Shown: positions 34,568-46,018 of the stretch, piece after piece
Layout: every line of letters starts with the position of its first letter
How positions within the stretch are numbered: position 1 is the stretch's first letter
Assembly: GCF_030272615.1 (NCBI RefSeq)
Contig: NC_081415.1
Span: 602,105,644-602,165,643 of the forward strand
Direction of reading: 5' to 3'
DNA: 60,000 nt
Origin: Cryptomeria japonica
Lineage: Eukaryota > Streptophyta > Pinopsida > Cupressales > Cupressaceae
Program-made: the position numbers and the translations under genes
The notes under the pieces: generated by a model
Seen by the model: the letters and a program-made list of their open reading frames with translations, nothing else
Told to the model about the DNA's origin: nothing
Databases searched by the model: none

Positions 34568-34838
34568 GGCGCTATTGAACTCGTTTTAGCGCTATTGAAA
34601 AATTTCTTTTAGCGCTATTGACCATAAAGTAGCGCTATTGAAAATGTTTCAGCGCTATTGACAACATTCTAGCGCTATTGTCTCCGTTTCAGCGCTATTG
34701 ACACAATTCTAGCGCTTCTGTCTTCTCGGGATTTTCTTTTCTTTAAGCGCTACTGTTTAAATTAGCGCTTCTGCTCACGCAGACTAGCGCTTTTGTATTA
34801 ATCAGCGCTTCTGTAAAAAACACAGAATAGCGCTATTG
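34568..34838 (+). repeat. Array of 13 AGCGCTATTG decamers, plus orientation
   Basis: Copies start at 34568 (GGCGCT variant), 34588, 34611, 34631, 34651, 34671, 34691, 34711, 34746, 34764, 34786, 34804 and 34829. Six consecutive starts (34611-34711) are exactly 20 bp apart. The suffix is ATTG in most copies and TCTG, ACTG or TTTG in others. Spacers are not conserved. It lies in the leader after the primer site. A matching array in the opposite orientation lies at 48282-48587. Confidence 0.92.
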
Positions 34839-37171
34839 CGACAGAGTGTCGCCCAAAAGGACTTGTAACCGAAAAAATCAAAAATTAGGCTTGTGGAAGC
34901 CCCCCCCTGTGAGCATTAATTTTCTTAACTTGTTTCTTTTCTTGGTGCAGGTTAACAACACAACAAAAATCACAAAATTTTTTATTTAGTGCTTAAAAAG
35001 AACTTAAAAAAAAAATAAAAATAGTTTCATTATTTTCTAGTTAGGACTCATTTTCTTTTGGTGCTTAAAATCAACAACACAAACTTTATTTCTTGCATCA
35101 ATTGGGACTTAAAAATCACAATCCACATTTCGAAAATTTGGTGCAGTAAAAAAGAACAATCCACTTGTCTTCATTTTGGCAAAAACAAATTTTCCTTCAT
35201 GCAATCGTGTTTTTCATTAAGTTGACCAGGACTTTCAACTTCTAGATTACAAAACATATTGCTTTGAAGTTAAAAAGAACACCATGGCTGTTGGAGCAAC
35301 ATCTCCAAATAGTTAGATCACATTTGCAAATGCTGGATTAAAAGGAACAAGTGTTTTACGTGTTTGGCACGCTTGTGCACAAAAAGTCAGTCGAGTGGTC
35401 CTACTTCTAACACACACTATCCTCTCCCTTGGCTCTCGTGGTCCTAGGTGCAAGAGAAAAGTGTTAGTAACGCTCAAAATTTTATCTTTTTAAGAGAGGC
35501 CTGCCAAGGGATCGATACTCTTGGGAACGACCTCGAGCGGTAAATCCTTCGAGCCGCTATAGAAATCAGGTGAGAGCGAAGGCTGTAGCCTTGGGTATAG
35601 CTGTTCCTACAGTGTAACTGGCCGAAAGGACAAATGGGCCCCACCACCAGTTACAAGGCTCTTAAGTGAGTCACTGCAGAATGAACTTATGTCCAAAGCC
35701 ATCGAACATGACTAAACACCTTTAAGTAGTAGCCCACCTGTTCTATTGATTGAGGATATTTGAGGTATAATTTAGTGCAAGAGCATAGATGGTTTTGCTC
35801 CCAAGATACTCACCATACATATTTCCTTGAGTAGAAACATAGCTTTTTGAAAAGTCACTTGTGGCTTGATGAAAGTGGTGACTCCCCCATCATAGGGATC
35901 ATCTATTTGTTATGCTCATGCAAGACTTAGTATATCACATCCTTACCTGCCATGGCGGGATTCATAAGGTATGTAGTACCAAAGTCGAAGAAATATCAAG
36001 ATGTGGGCTAAATTTATCACAACTGGCCATTTGACCTTAGGGATAAAGAGTGTTTGAAGTGTGTTCGTTTTACAGACCTAGTGCAAATTGAGCCGACTTC
36101 AGGCTTTGGAAATACATCTTAAAATGAATCTAAAGGAAGGGTCAGAAACAAGTCCAAGGATTGGGTTAATCTAGACCCATACTCATTTGAGCCTTTGAGG
36201 CTACAAACTTGTGTTTGTGTGCTTGCTTTGTTTTCTTGTCAAAGAAAAATCAGAAAATCAATCCCAAAAACAAAGTATTCATCCAACATCTGTCAACACA
36301 ACCAAAAATACCAAAAACAAAGTGCAAACAACACAGAGTCACAACTTTTATGACCATTCTTCACATCTTGCGAAAGAAGAAGTGTCATCAGAATATCAAC
36401 TTGAAAAGGAGACCATTGAGCTCAAAGGCTTTAATCAAAAGGAGGAAATTCTTCTATATCAATCAACAAATCTTTGTCTCCCATAGAGTCTTTCTACATC
36501 GCATGCGTCTCTACCTTCAAGGTAAAACAAACGAGTTTGATTCAAAATCATTGAATAGCAGAGCTTTTATGCAATATAGAGCTCTGAGTTATCACAAAAA
36601 AATCAAGGAGGAAAGATTAATCCCAACTTTTTCCCCAACATCTGTATCACCTACAACACAGCTCGAGAAGTGCCACCAACGCCTGAAAGGGAAGAGATAG
36701 AGTTTGTCCCATTTGTAACACAAAGTTTTTATTGAAGTTGAAAATATTTTCATCCATCATCTCACTCATACATCATCACTTCATCATCAATCCGTCCCAA
36801 CTCTCAAAACATTAAGAGGTTCTTTTCCCAAGTTCTCTTTTAGATATTGCTTGAAATCAAACACATCACATCACTTTTTAGATTGTTTCTACATCTAGGA
36901 TAAGCTCATCCTAAGAGACACATCTACGTAGGTTAAAACTAGTTCATGAGTGAATCTTCTCATTGCTAGGTAGTCAAAATTTGTAACACATCTCAGATTT
37001 CTCTACACCTTATCACATCAAATCTTATCAAAACAAACAAGCAATTCAAAGAAGGAATTTCGGTTGCATCTACCTTAAAGTGCTAGAGATCTACATACCA
37101 CCAATCCACTAAAATCATCAAACAACTCATCATCATCTTCAATCAACTTCAAACACAAACTTGCAAACAAA
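34839..37171 (+). other. Long untranslated leader of B
   Basis: About 2.3 kb without a convincing ORF. It includes a good 3' splice-site-like stretch, pyrimidine-rich and ending TTGGTGCAG at 34950, followed by GTTAAC. Weak ORFs at 36209-36700 in two frames are Lys-rich and overlap, with no gag similarity. No retrotransposon capsid or CCHC motif was found, so B seems to lack gag here. Confidence 0.5.
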
Positions 37172-40100
37172 ATGGCTCAAACTCGATCATGGTCAAGGCA
37201 ACGAGAAATTGGAATTGAAGGACATGACCCAAAAACAACCAATAATGATCATCAGATGTTCAAGAATCCACTTCCATCGCAAGATCAAAGGGTTCCTTCC
37301 ACTTCCAGACGAGGTCCTGATACCACTGATTATACGCAGGCTGCGTATAATTACACTGTCAATCACCTGTATGATGCCAGTGAACAAATTGCAACTATCA
37401 CCTTCAAAAATCCCACCTCAAATTGCAATGTTGTTACACATCGTGGCAAGGTCACCATCAAGGCAGCTCCACAAGGCACCACCTCCGTCCCAAAGCAGTA
37501 CAATCTTGTGGAACAATTAGACAAAACCCCTGCGCTTATATCCATTTTGGAGCTTTTGCGTCTGTCACCCTCTCATAAAACAATCTTGGATCAAGCACTC
37601 CAAGAGGCGTCAGTCCCTGCAAATCTAAACACAGACCAATTTCAAGCCATGGTTGGAAATCTAAAGTCATCACCTTGTCTCACTTTTTCCGAAAGTGACA
37701 ACTCTTCGTTCCAGCAACCTCATAACGCCTCACTCCACATTGAAGGCTTTGTCAACCAACACAGGATCAAGCGAGTCTTGATCGATAATGGAGCAGGCTT
37801 AAACATCTGTACACTACAGTTGGTCATAGCATTGGGATATGCAATAGAATCAGTGGATCCTCGCAAGAAGATCACCATCAAGGCCTATGATGATGCAAAG
37901 CGTTCATCCAAAGGAGCCGTGGTACTACCAATCCGAGTGGGCCCTGTAGTAAAGCACATCATCTGTCAGGTTCTAGACCTTCCTCTACCATATAATCTAT
38001 TATTAGGGAGACCTTGGATACATGCCATGCAAGCTGTTCCATCTACCTACCATCAATGTATCAAGTTCCCACATAATGGTGCAGAGATCACAATCCCGGG
38101 CGATGCAAATCCCTTTGCATTTTGCCATAATATCAGCCATCAACCAGAGATTACTGTTCCTAATAATAGGGAAGCCATTTCCTCCACATCATATGTAAAT
38201 CCCGCCTCTCTTGCCAGTTCAAACACTCCTATACCCAAGCAAGAAAAGCTTAAGATGAAAGTCGCAGAGGAAGGTCCCGGAGAATACAACTTGAGTCAGC
38301 TCTTTTGTGTGGGACAAATGCCTACTTCTCCTAGAACACATGGTAAACCCCAGCAGTTGCTCCAAAAATCCATAGTCACGCCCGCTTGTGCTTTGACGCC
38401 TTTCGTCCTTGGAAAGAGTCAAGAGGAAGAAACACAAGATGAGGACCTAGTGGACTGGATCTATAAAGATCCCGTTACCACTGATAAACCGCAAGATATG
38501 CTTCCTACGAAACAGTATGGTAAAGGCCTCCTCATTATGCAAAGAATGGGGTATGATGGTCAGAGTGCTTTGGGATACTGCAAACAAGGACGACACGAAC
38601 CGCTGCTACCAGAATTCAAGCCCAAAGGTAATACAGGCCTAGGTTTTGAAAAAGAGATCCTTCCTAAACTCAGATTCAAAGGAAAACCTAGCAAACCATT
38701 TTGCCCACCTACTGCAAAGAGGACACCTTTCATAATCAAAGCACCATCAAGCACTATCCCCACTGCCCCATCAAGGCTCACAACTCCACCGCAACCATCT
38801 ACAATACCAATCATCCCACCAAACGAACCAGTAATCCCATCAAGAACACCATCTGTAGCAACAACTGTATCAGAACCCACAGCAGCATCTATAGCACCAG
38901 CCGTTCCATCAGCAGCCACTGAGTCACCATTACCGATACTTCCAGTAACAAATCCTTTAAACCCCATCACGGTTCCTGCAGCATCGATCACCACAAAAGT
39001 ACATAAACCAATCACGCCTGCAGTATTTAATTCCAAAGACATCCCAGTATGGTATAGCAATCGGATGCTGGAAAGTGATTCAGAGACCGACTCACATGAG
39101 TGGGAATTTGATTCAGTGCAACTTAACACTTCAGATGAGGAAGACACATCACCACCTCCGCCACGCAAAGACATTCCTGTTTACGGAGAAGCACAGATAA
39201 AGACCACTTGGGTACCTGAACTGGAAACATCTTCCACAGACCCTACGTCTCATCCTACGCCTGATTCTGACAGGGAAAGTACCATCAACTACCTTCACCA
39301 TAACATCTTAACCCTCACTGGTACCTCTAACGAACTTAACTTAATCGATGACGTAATGCCCATTGTCCACCCTGAACTCATCGAATGGAACCAACCAAAT
39401 CCCCCATGTCTTGACCTCTTCCAAAACGATGAGGCTATCATTGACTTTTTGGAATTAAGGGATAATCTACCAAGCGGGGATCACAAAGCTGGATTCGCCA
39501 TTCAACTTAATAGCGCAACATACTTTGGGGCGGATGCCAAACCCTTCAGCTGCAAAAATATAACATTAAAACATGGATCTTCCAGTGAAAACCACACTGT
39601 GGCACTGTTTGATCCGACAAAAGTAAAAAGAAAGAGCGTATCCAATGGTGAAAACCTCTCTGAGGCACTTGAGGATGAAGGGTTTGACATTCTCCCTGCA
39701 AGTACACAACAGGAACGATCGACGATTCTCATTGAGGAAACCAAAGAATACAATGTGGGGACTCCTGAAAATCCTCATATCATACATCTGGCATCTCTTC
39801 TCACTCCAGAGGAACAGCCTCAATTTATAGAGTTCTTCCAACAGCTCCAGATCAACTTTGCATGGTCATATGCAGACATGCCTGGGCTTGATCCTGATTT
39901 AGTCATGCATCATCTCACAGTAGCAAAAGGAGCCAAACCTGTCAAGCAGAAGCTTCGTAAGATGCATCCTCAGATTGCCGTGCTAGTCAAAACAGAACTC
40001 AAGAAACTCCTGGATGTTGGTTTCATTAGACCAATTGATTATGCAGAATGGATCTCCAACATTGTACCAGTTGGCAAACCAAAAGGGGGCATCCGCATTT

Positions 40101-40768
40101 GTACAGACTTCAGAGATCTAAATAAGGCATGTCCTAAGGATGACTTCCCTCTACCAAATATCGACATCATAGTAGATTTGACAGCAGGACATGCCATGCT
40201 TTCACTCATGGATGGCTTTTCAGGATACAATCAAATAAAGATCGCACCCGAAGATCAACATAAGACAGCCTTCACATGTCCATGGGGCACATACTGCTGG
40301 AATGTAATGCCTTTCGGTCTAAAGAATGCAGGAGCAACCTATCAAAGAGCAATGACCACCATCTTCCATGACATGATGCATACTATGATGGAAGATTATG
40401 TGGATGATTTACTAGCAAAATCACTCACAAGAGAAGGACATCTTCATATCTTAGATCAAATCTTTGATAGACTGGAACAATATCATGTTCGACTCAACCC
40501 AAAGAAATGTGTCTTCGGAGTGACCTCCGGGAAACTTCTAGGATACATTGTATCAAGCAAAGGTATTGAGGTCGACCCAGCAAAGGTAAAAGCAATCATG
40601 GACATGCCACCTCCAAAGAATATCAGTCAGCTAAGGACACTACAAGGACGGCTTCAATCCATCCGAAGATTCATTGCACAATTGGCTGATAAGTGTCACC
40701 CATTCACACACCTGCTACACAAGAACATCCGTTTCCAATGGGATGACAAATGCCAGCAAGCATTTTAG
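37172..40768 (+). CDS. B polyprotein part 1: protease, G-patch, RT (1198 codons, ends at TAG)
   Basis: ATG 37172 (MAQTRSWSRQREIGIEG). The pre-protease helix is YNLVEQLDKTPALISILELL. Retropepsin has VLIDNGAGLNIC with catalytic Asp at residue 205, in the DNG form usual for this lineage, and LLLGRPWIHAMQAVPS. A G-patch lies at about residues 447-495 (YGKGLLIMQRMGYDGQSALG). A Pro/Thr/Ala-rich spacer follows. RT begins near residue 930 with GGIRICTDFRDLNKACPKDD, LMDGFSGYNQIKI, MPFGLKNAGATYQRAM and YVDD at 1076-1079. TAG 40766 ends the ORF just before RNase H; the next codons continue in frame. All visible RT active-site residues are present. There is no capsid or zinc knuckle. Confidence 0.92.
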   Translation: MAQTRSWSRQREIGIEGHDPKTTNNDHQMFKNPLPSQDQRVPSTSRRGPDTTDYTQAAYNYTVNHLYDASEQIATITFKNPTSNCNVVTHRGKVTIKAAPQGTTSVPKQYNLVEQLDKTPALISILELLRLSPSHKTILDQALQEASVPANLNTDQFQAMVGNLKSSPCLTFSESDNSSFQQPHNASLHIEGFVNQHRIKRVLIDNGAGLNICTLQLVIALGYAIESVDPRKKITIKAYDDAKRSSKGAVVLPIRVGPVVKHIICQVLDLPLPYNLLLGRPWIHAMQAVPSTYHQCIKFPHNGAEITIPGDANPFAFCHNISHQPEITVPNNREAISSTSYVNPASLASSNTPIPKQEKLKMKVAEEGPGEYNLSQLFCVGQMPTSPRTHGKPQQLLQKSIVTPACALTPFVLGKSQEEETQDEDLVDWIYKDPVTTDKPQDMLPTKQYGKGLLIMQRMGYDGQSALGYCKQGRHEPLLPEFKPKGNTGLGFEKEILPKLRFKGKPSKPFCPPTAKRTPFIIKAPSSTIPTAPSRLTTPPQPSTIPIIPPNEPVIPSRTPSVATTVSEPTAASIAPAVPSAATESPLPILPVTNPLNPITVPAASITTKVHKPITPAVFNSKDIPVWYSNRMLESDSETDSHEWEFDSVQLNTSDEEDTSPPPPRKDIPVYGEAQIKTTWVPELETSSTDPTSHPTPDSDRESTINYLHHNILTLTGTSNELNLIDDVMPIVHPELIEWNQPNPPCLDLFQNDEAIIDFLELRDNLPSGDHKAGFAIQLNSATYFGADAKPFSCKNITLKHGSSSENHTVALFDPTKVKRKSVSNGENLSEALEDEGFDILPASTQQERSTILIEETKEYNVGTPENPHIIHLASLLTPEEQPQFIEFFQQLQINFAWSYADMPGLDPDLVMHHLTVAKGAKPVKQKLRKMHPQIAVLVKTELKKLLDVGFIRPIDYAEWISNIVPVGKPKGGIRICTDFRDLNKACPKDDFPLPNIDIIVDLTAGHAMLSLMDGFSGYNQIKIAPEDQHKTAFTCPWGTYCWNVMPFGLKNAGATYQRAMTTIFHDMMHTMMEDYVDDLLAKSLTREGHLHILDQIFDRLEQYHVRLNPKKCVFGVTSGKLLGYIVSSKGIEVDPAKVKAIMDMPPPKNISQLRTLQGRLQSIRRFIAQLADKCHPFTHLLHKNIRFQWDDKCQQAF

Positions 40769-43021
40769 GCGCTTAAAAACTATCTCATGACTCCACCATT
40801 GTTGATGCCACCAGATCCAAGTAGACCATTATTGCTCTATATCTCAGCGACAAGTACAGCATTGGGTGTACTACTGGCACAACATAATACAGAAGGCAAA
40901 GAGTGTGTTGTATACTACATCTCTCGTACACTGGTTGGCTATGAACTCAATTATACACCTATTGAGCGAGCTTGCCTAGCAGTAATCCTGGCAGCCACTA
41001 AATTGCGGCACTATCTATTAACACACAAGGTACAACTCATTGCAAAGATTGATCCACTCAAGTATTTACTCAACAAAGCCGCATTGACAGGCCGCTTGGC
41101 CAAATGGGTGATGATTCTAAGTGAATTTGACATCGAGTATGTGGACCGCAAGGCTATCAAAGGGCAAGTCATTGCAGATCAGTTGGCCGATGCACCACTC
41201 ATAGGTGATCATCCTCTCATTTCCAATTTTCCAGATGAAGAGATATTCATGATTACAGAAGCACAGTCATGGAAATTATACTTTGATGGTTCATACACTA
41301 GGCACGGCTCGGGGGCAGGCATTCTGTTTATCACACCTCAAGGTGATAGCATCCCGAAGTCTTACAGGCTCACATTTCCATGCACAAACAACATAGCAGA
41401 GTATGAGGCTTTGATCACAGGACTCAGGCTAGCCATACAATGGAAATTAAAAGAACTGCAAGTATATGGCGATTCCCAACTAGTCATTCGACAAGAAACA
41501 GATGAATATCAAACCAAAGATGATAAACTCATGCCATACAAGCAAATGGTGGACACTCTAAAGACATCATTTACTACTATCACTTTTGAGCAGATACCAA
41601 GAGATCAGAATCGAGCTGCTGACGCTATGGCTACTATCGCATCTCTCCTAGATCTTCCACAGAATTCAACACGCTACGAGTTCTTGGTAGAACAGCTTTG
41701 GATCCCCGCTTATGATATCCCTGAATCTGAAATGATATGTCGCCTTGTTGGTTCTGAATCCCCATGGTACGGTGAGTTCTACACCTATCTTCGCGATCAT
41801 ACCCTTCCTCCCGACCAATCAAATAACCAACGGAAAACCTTCATTCGCCAAACTGCTCGATATACCATTATTGCTGAAACCCTATACCGACGAAGTCTTG
41901 ATGGTACTCTCCTTCGATGTCTGGAACAAGATGAGATAACAAAGGCTTTGGAAGAAGTACATGAAGGAATTTGTGGGACTCACTCAAGTGGTCCGTCACT
42001 AGCCAAGAAGATCATGCGAGCAGGATACTATTGGCCATCTATGGAAAAGGATTCCTACTACTTTGTCAGGAAATGCAAGAAATGTCAAGTTCATGGCGAC
42101 CTGATACATGCACCGGCCCAGGAACTGCAACCAATTACGACACCATGGCCTTTCTGTCAATGGGGCCTTGACCTTGTGGGTAAGATTCATCCATCTTCAT
42201 CCAACGGCCATAAATTCATTATTACCGCTACCGAATATTTCACAAAGTGGATCGAAGCTGTTCCACTTACCCAAGTCACCGGCAAGCAGATCGCCTCATT
42301 CATCCTCAACTACATCATCTGTCGGTATGGTGTGCCCATGTCCATTGTCACAGATAACGGTCTTCCTTTCAAAAATCAGGATGTCCGTGAGCTTTGTGAG
42401 AAATTTTATATCCAACACCGCTTTTCCACTCCCTATTACCCACAAGGCAATGGTCAGGCTGAAGCATCCAATAAAAACATACTGAGAATCCTCAAAAAGA
42501 CAGTCAATGATGCCGGCCGTGACTGGCATGTTCAACTAAATCCAGCGCTATGGGCATATCGCACTAGCATTCGAACCCCTACAGGTGCAACTCCTTATTC
42601 ATTGGTCTATGGTGCAGAAGCTATCTTGCCTATTGAGGTCGAGATACCATCATTACGAGTTTCCTTGCATAATCTCATCGATGATGAAGCATACAAAGTA
42701 TCCCGTCTTCAGGACTTAGAGTTACTTGATGAGAAACGACAAGCTGCATACAATCACCTCAAAGCCTATCAGCAGCGCATGAGCAGAAGCTACAATCATC
42801 GAGTTAGACCTCGTACATTTGAGGTAGGTGATCTTGTTCTTCGAGAGAATCCTCGCAACCAACCAAACATAGAACATCAAGGCAAGTTTGAATCAAATTG
42901 GCTAGGCCCATATGTTGTCACTGCTGTATTCGGGTCCGGGGCATATCAGTTGGCTACATCAGAAGGAGAACCGCTTGCAGATCCAATCAATAGCATGCAC
43001 CTCAAAAGGTTTTATACCTAA
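40769..43021 (+). CDS. B polyprotein part 2: two RNase H domains and integrase
   Basis: In frame with part 1 across TAG 40766; the first ATG is 40787. The gypsy RNase H (LLLYISATSTALGVLLAQ) lacks the first catalytic Asp. The archaeal-type RNase H at about residues 160-290 of this part has D (KLYFDGSYT), E (NNIAEYEALITGL), D (VYGDSQLVIRQ) and D (QNRAADAMATI), all present. Integrase has an intact HHCC finger (HEGICGTH, CKKC), the core WGLDLVGK, IVTDNGLPF and PQGNGQAEAS, and a GPY/F module (NWLGPYVVTAVFGSGAYQL). It ends at 43021. A new start at 40787 or readthrough would be needed for translation. Confidence 0.92.
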   Translation, partial: ALKNYLMTPPLLMPPDPSRPLLLYISATSTALGVLLAQHNTEGKECVVYYISRTLVGYELNYTPIERACLAVILAATKLRHYLLTHKVQLIAKIDPLKYLLNKAALTGRLAKWVMILSEFDIEYVDRKAIKGQVIADQLADAPLIGDHPLISNFPDEEIFMITEAQSWKLYFDGSYTRHGSGAGILFITPQGDSIPKSYRLTFPCTNNIAEYEALITGLRLAIQWKLKELQVYGDSQLVIRQETDEYQTKDDKLMPYKQMVDTLKTSFTTITFEQIPRDQNRAADAMATIASLLDLPQNSTRYEFLVEQLWIPAYDIPESEMICRLVGSESPWYGEFYTYLRDHTLPPDQSNNQRKTFIRQTARYTIIAETLYRRSLDGTLLRCLEQDEITKALEEVHEGICGTHSSGPSLAKKIMRAGYYWPSMEKDSYYFVRKCKKCQVHGDLIHAPAQELQPITTPWPFCQWGLDLVGKIHPSSSNGHKFIITATEYFTKWIEAVPLTQVTGKQIASFILNYIICRYGVPMSIVTDNGLPFKNQDVRELCEKFYIQHRFSTPYYPQGNGQAEASNKNILRILKKTVNDAGRDWHVQLNPALWAYRTSIRTPTGATPYSLVYGAEAILPIEVEIPSLRVSLHNLIDDEAYKVSRLQDLELLDEKRQAAYNHLKAYQQRMSRSYNHRVRPRTFEVGDLVLRENPRNQPNIEHQGKFESNWLGPYVVTAVFGSGAYQLATSEGEPLADPINSMHLKRFYT

Positions 43022-46018
43022 GGTGTACAGAGCATCAGGCTCCCCTACATATCAGAAAAATACCAAAAACATTCAGAAAATTCCTGAAGAAAATACAAAA
43101 ACATTCAAAAAAAGTAAAGAAAAATCATGCATCCAAACGGTGAACAACCACTCCGGTGGCACCTTGGGTAAGTGCGATGGTGAAAACCTGGCAAACAGGT
43201 GCCACTCGTAAAGGCAATGGCTCTAGTATCTTTTAGGCTCGTTGTGATCATATTCATGCACACATACATCCATCCATCCCAACCATGGCTTGTTATTTGA
43301 TCTACAATTAAGAAAGTACTCCACGCGTCTTGCATCCCGCTTTTTCATAGTCAGGTCTAAAAGTGGGGGCAATACCCTTAACCTATTGATGGAAGTGGAT
43401 TCTACATTGTCTTATGTGTCATTACGCTCTTCATTCAGGCAATCATCAAAAATATCAAAAACATTCAAAAATGTCCCAGAAAATATCAAAAACATTCACA
43501 AACAATACAAAATCCAAAAACATTCAAAAATGACTCACAAAATCCACAAACATTCAAAAACTATTACACAAACTCCAAAAACATCGAAAAACCATCGAAA
43601 ACCACACAAAAACATGGCAACACCTTGTACATACCCATCCGATTAGATACAAAATAAACATTGACAACTACTCACACACTGACCATCTACCAATCAAACC
43701 AACACAATCAACATCAACAATCCAAAACTGTCTTTAAAAACAAGGATGCATCCTTCCTTACCAAAACAAAGACAAAGTGACATTTTCTTTGACAAGAAAA
43801 TTATGTTAAGCTATCAAATACTTGGTTGATTTGTGAGTACAATCATTTGTTTATCTGTATCGGGATCTTTCAGCATTGTTTTGTATCATTTGCGCATTAT
43901 TTCCGATGAAGTACTAGGGCATGTACTAATGGTGTCTACGTGGGAAGTTCACCAAGCTACATGATCTTATGCAAAATGCAGTCATAGATCATTACGGCTT
44001 GCTGACTACAGCGTATACCTCGACCATATGAGCATGAACCATTACCAAGGATCCATATTCTTTATTCTTTATGTATATATTGTTTGTTTGCAGGTACAAT
44101 TCTCTTTCTTTGGTTCCTCCTACCTCATCCAAACTGGATAAAGGTTTTATCTCTTATTACGGTATGCACTTGTCTCAGGATATGATCAGCCTAAGATCAA
44201 GGAGGACGTTCCAAGTCATGCATGAAAGGAGATAATCCTTATCTGTTCCGCAAGCAATACTCAGGTCAACTTGATCCATTATATCAAGTTGCTTGTATTA
44301 ACTTGCTATATAAAAATCCATGTAAGAAATACTCTGGTCATCTTGAATCTTTATGTCAAGTTGCTTGTATTTTCTTACAACATTTTAAAGCTCAATGATG
44401 AAAAATAGAGCACTATGGATCGTCATTTCACCTCATCTGTTTATATATTGCATTCCGTTGCATATCACCCATCCACTCATTCATTCATATAGAGGTTTTA
44501 TATGCAAAAAAAATGAGAAAATTAAGCTGGTCTTGGATACAATCACGACCGAGTACTCTGATACATCATCAATGCATCATGCAAAGTCTTAAAAACCTTG
44601 CATTCCTCATGATCATATCATCCTTGCATTTAGGTGCATCTTGCATTACGTCCATTCATGTCATTTTTCAAAAACATTGCATATAGTTCATTATTGACAT
44701 TACTTTTCATTTAAAAATCATTTTCATCAATCATAAATAATTAGATTCATTCATGGGATCAAATTGTCTTTGGTTGTATTGCATCATTTAATAAGCATTC
44801 ATCTTATATCAATTATCCATTATCATTTTATTAAACTTTTCATCATTTATCATTTGCATTCATTTCTTTATAGTTAAAAGATGCCTTCATTCATTACTAA
44901 GTATCTTATAATGTTCATTTTTAGGATTCATTCACATTGCATTAAAGGTGCAGTTATTATCCCCATTAGTTATCGTATCATCCCATTATCATTTGCACTT
45001 ACCAACATATTTAAAACACATTTAGAATCATTCATTTTAAAATCATCATATAAACACTTGTACTTTACATTTGTTTATCCATCTGCATTCATTTTAATAT
45101 CATCATATAAACACTTGTACTTTACATTTGTTTATTCATCTGCATTCATTTAGGCATCATCATATAAACACTTGTACTTTACATTTGTTTATTCATCTGC
45201 ATTCATTTAGGCATCATCATATAAACACTTGTACTTTACATTTGTTTATTCATCTGCATTCATTTAGGCATCATCATATAAACACTTGTCCTTTACATTT
45301 GTTTATTCATCTGCATTTATCATATAAACATTTGCACTTAAAAATTTTGTTTATCCATATTACATTCATCTAAAACACACATCTAGCTACATATTTATAC
45401 ATAAAATCATTGCATTAACATTGTCACATAAATCGTCTCATCATTACATCGCAAAAGGAAACATCATAAAATCTTGTTCGTCCATAAAAAACATAAGCAT
45501 ATATCATCTAGATGCATATCCATACATAAAATCATTTCATCTAACTAAATCATCGCATCATTAACAAAATAGGAAATACCAAAAATCCTATTCATGCATC
45601 AAGCATAAGCATATATCCTCATCATGGCATTCCATACAATAAAGCATTACATAACTCAAGAACATATCATCCTGCATTCATATGTCAGTATCTCACATCA
45701 TAACTCATCATAAGAACATATCATCCTCCATTCATATGTCAGTATCTCATATCATAACTCATCATAAAAACATGCATAAAAGAAACATCTCATCAAATGC
45801 ATACATATACACATATACATCTAAGCAAAAAAATCACAAACAAGCATAAACATCCATACATAATCACATGCATAATCATCACAAATATGGGACCTCCTCA
45901 TATATATCATCTCATATATCAGAGTACAATGAAGTCTACAGAATCGGCTACCAAGAGCCATCCAAGATACAGTCCAAAAATAGACAAAGATACAATATAT
46001 GTATGCAAAAATGCTCTC
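43022..46018. other. Non-coding region between B integrase and the antisense gene
   Basis: No credible ORF. At 43050-43620 the A-rich words AAAAACATTCAAAAA recur many times. From 44600 on, ATTCATT-rich sequence predominates. An internal duplication around CAAGTTGCTTGTATT occurs at about 44283 and 44349. A 54-bp direct duplication lies at about 45659-45766. A 57-bp tandem repeat is listed separately. It is the joint 3' untranslated region of the two convergent genes. Confidence 0.5.
45044..45335 (+). repeat. 57-bp tandem repeat, five copies
   Basis: CATCATATAAACACTTGTAC recurs with starts at 45044, 45101, 45158, 45215 and 45272, exactly 57 bp apart, with a truncated sixth copy. The unit is a multiple of 3, so a spurious ORF spans it. 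Confidence 0.9.

Noticed and set aside
34568-34838. CRISPR-like array
   Set aside because: Units are 10 bp and degenerate with 8-25 bp spacers, in a plant retrotransposon; not a CRISPR.
36209-36700. 163-codon ORF as possible gag of B
   Set aside because: Lys-rich, no capsid or zinc motif, and an overlapping ORF in another frame looks equally coding; unsupported.
38560-39174. Minus-strand ORF of 204 codons
   Set aside because: Lies opposite the Pro/Thr/Ala spacer of B pol; Gly/Val/Ala-rich by reverse complement only.
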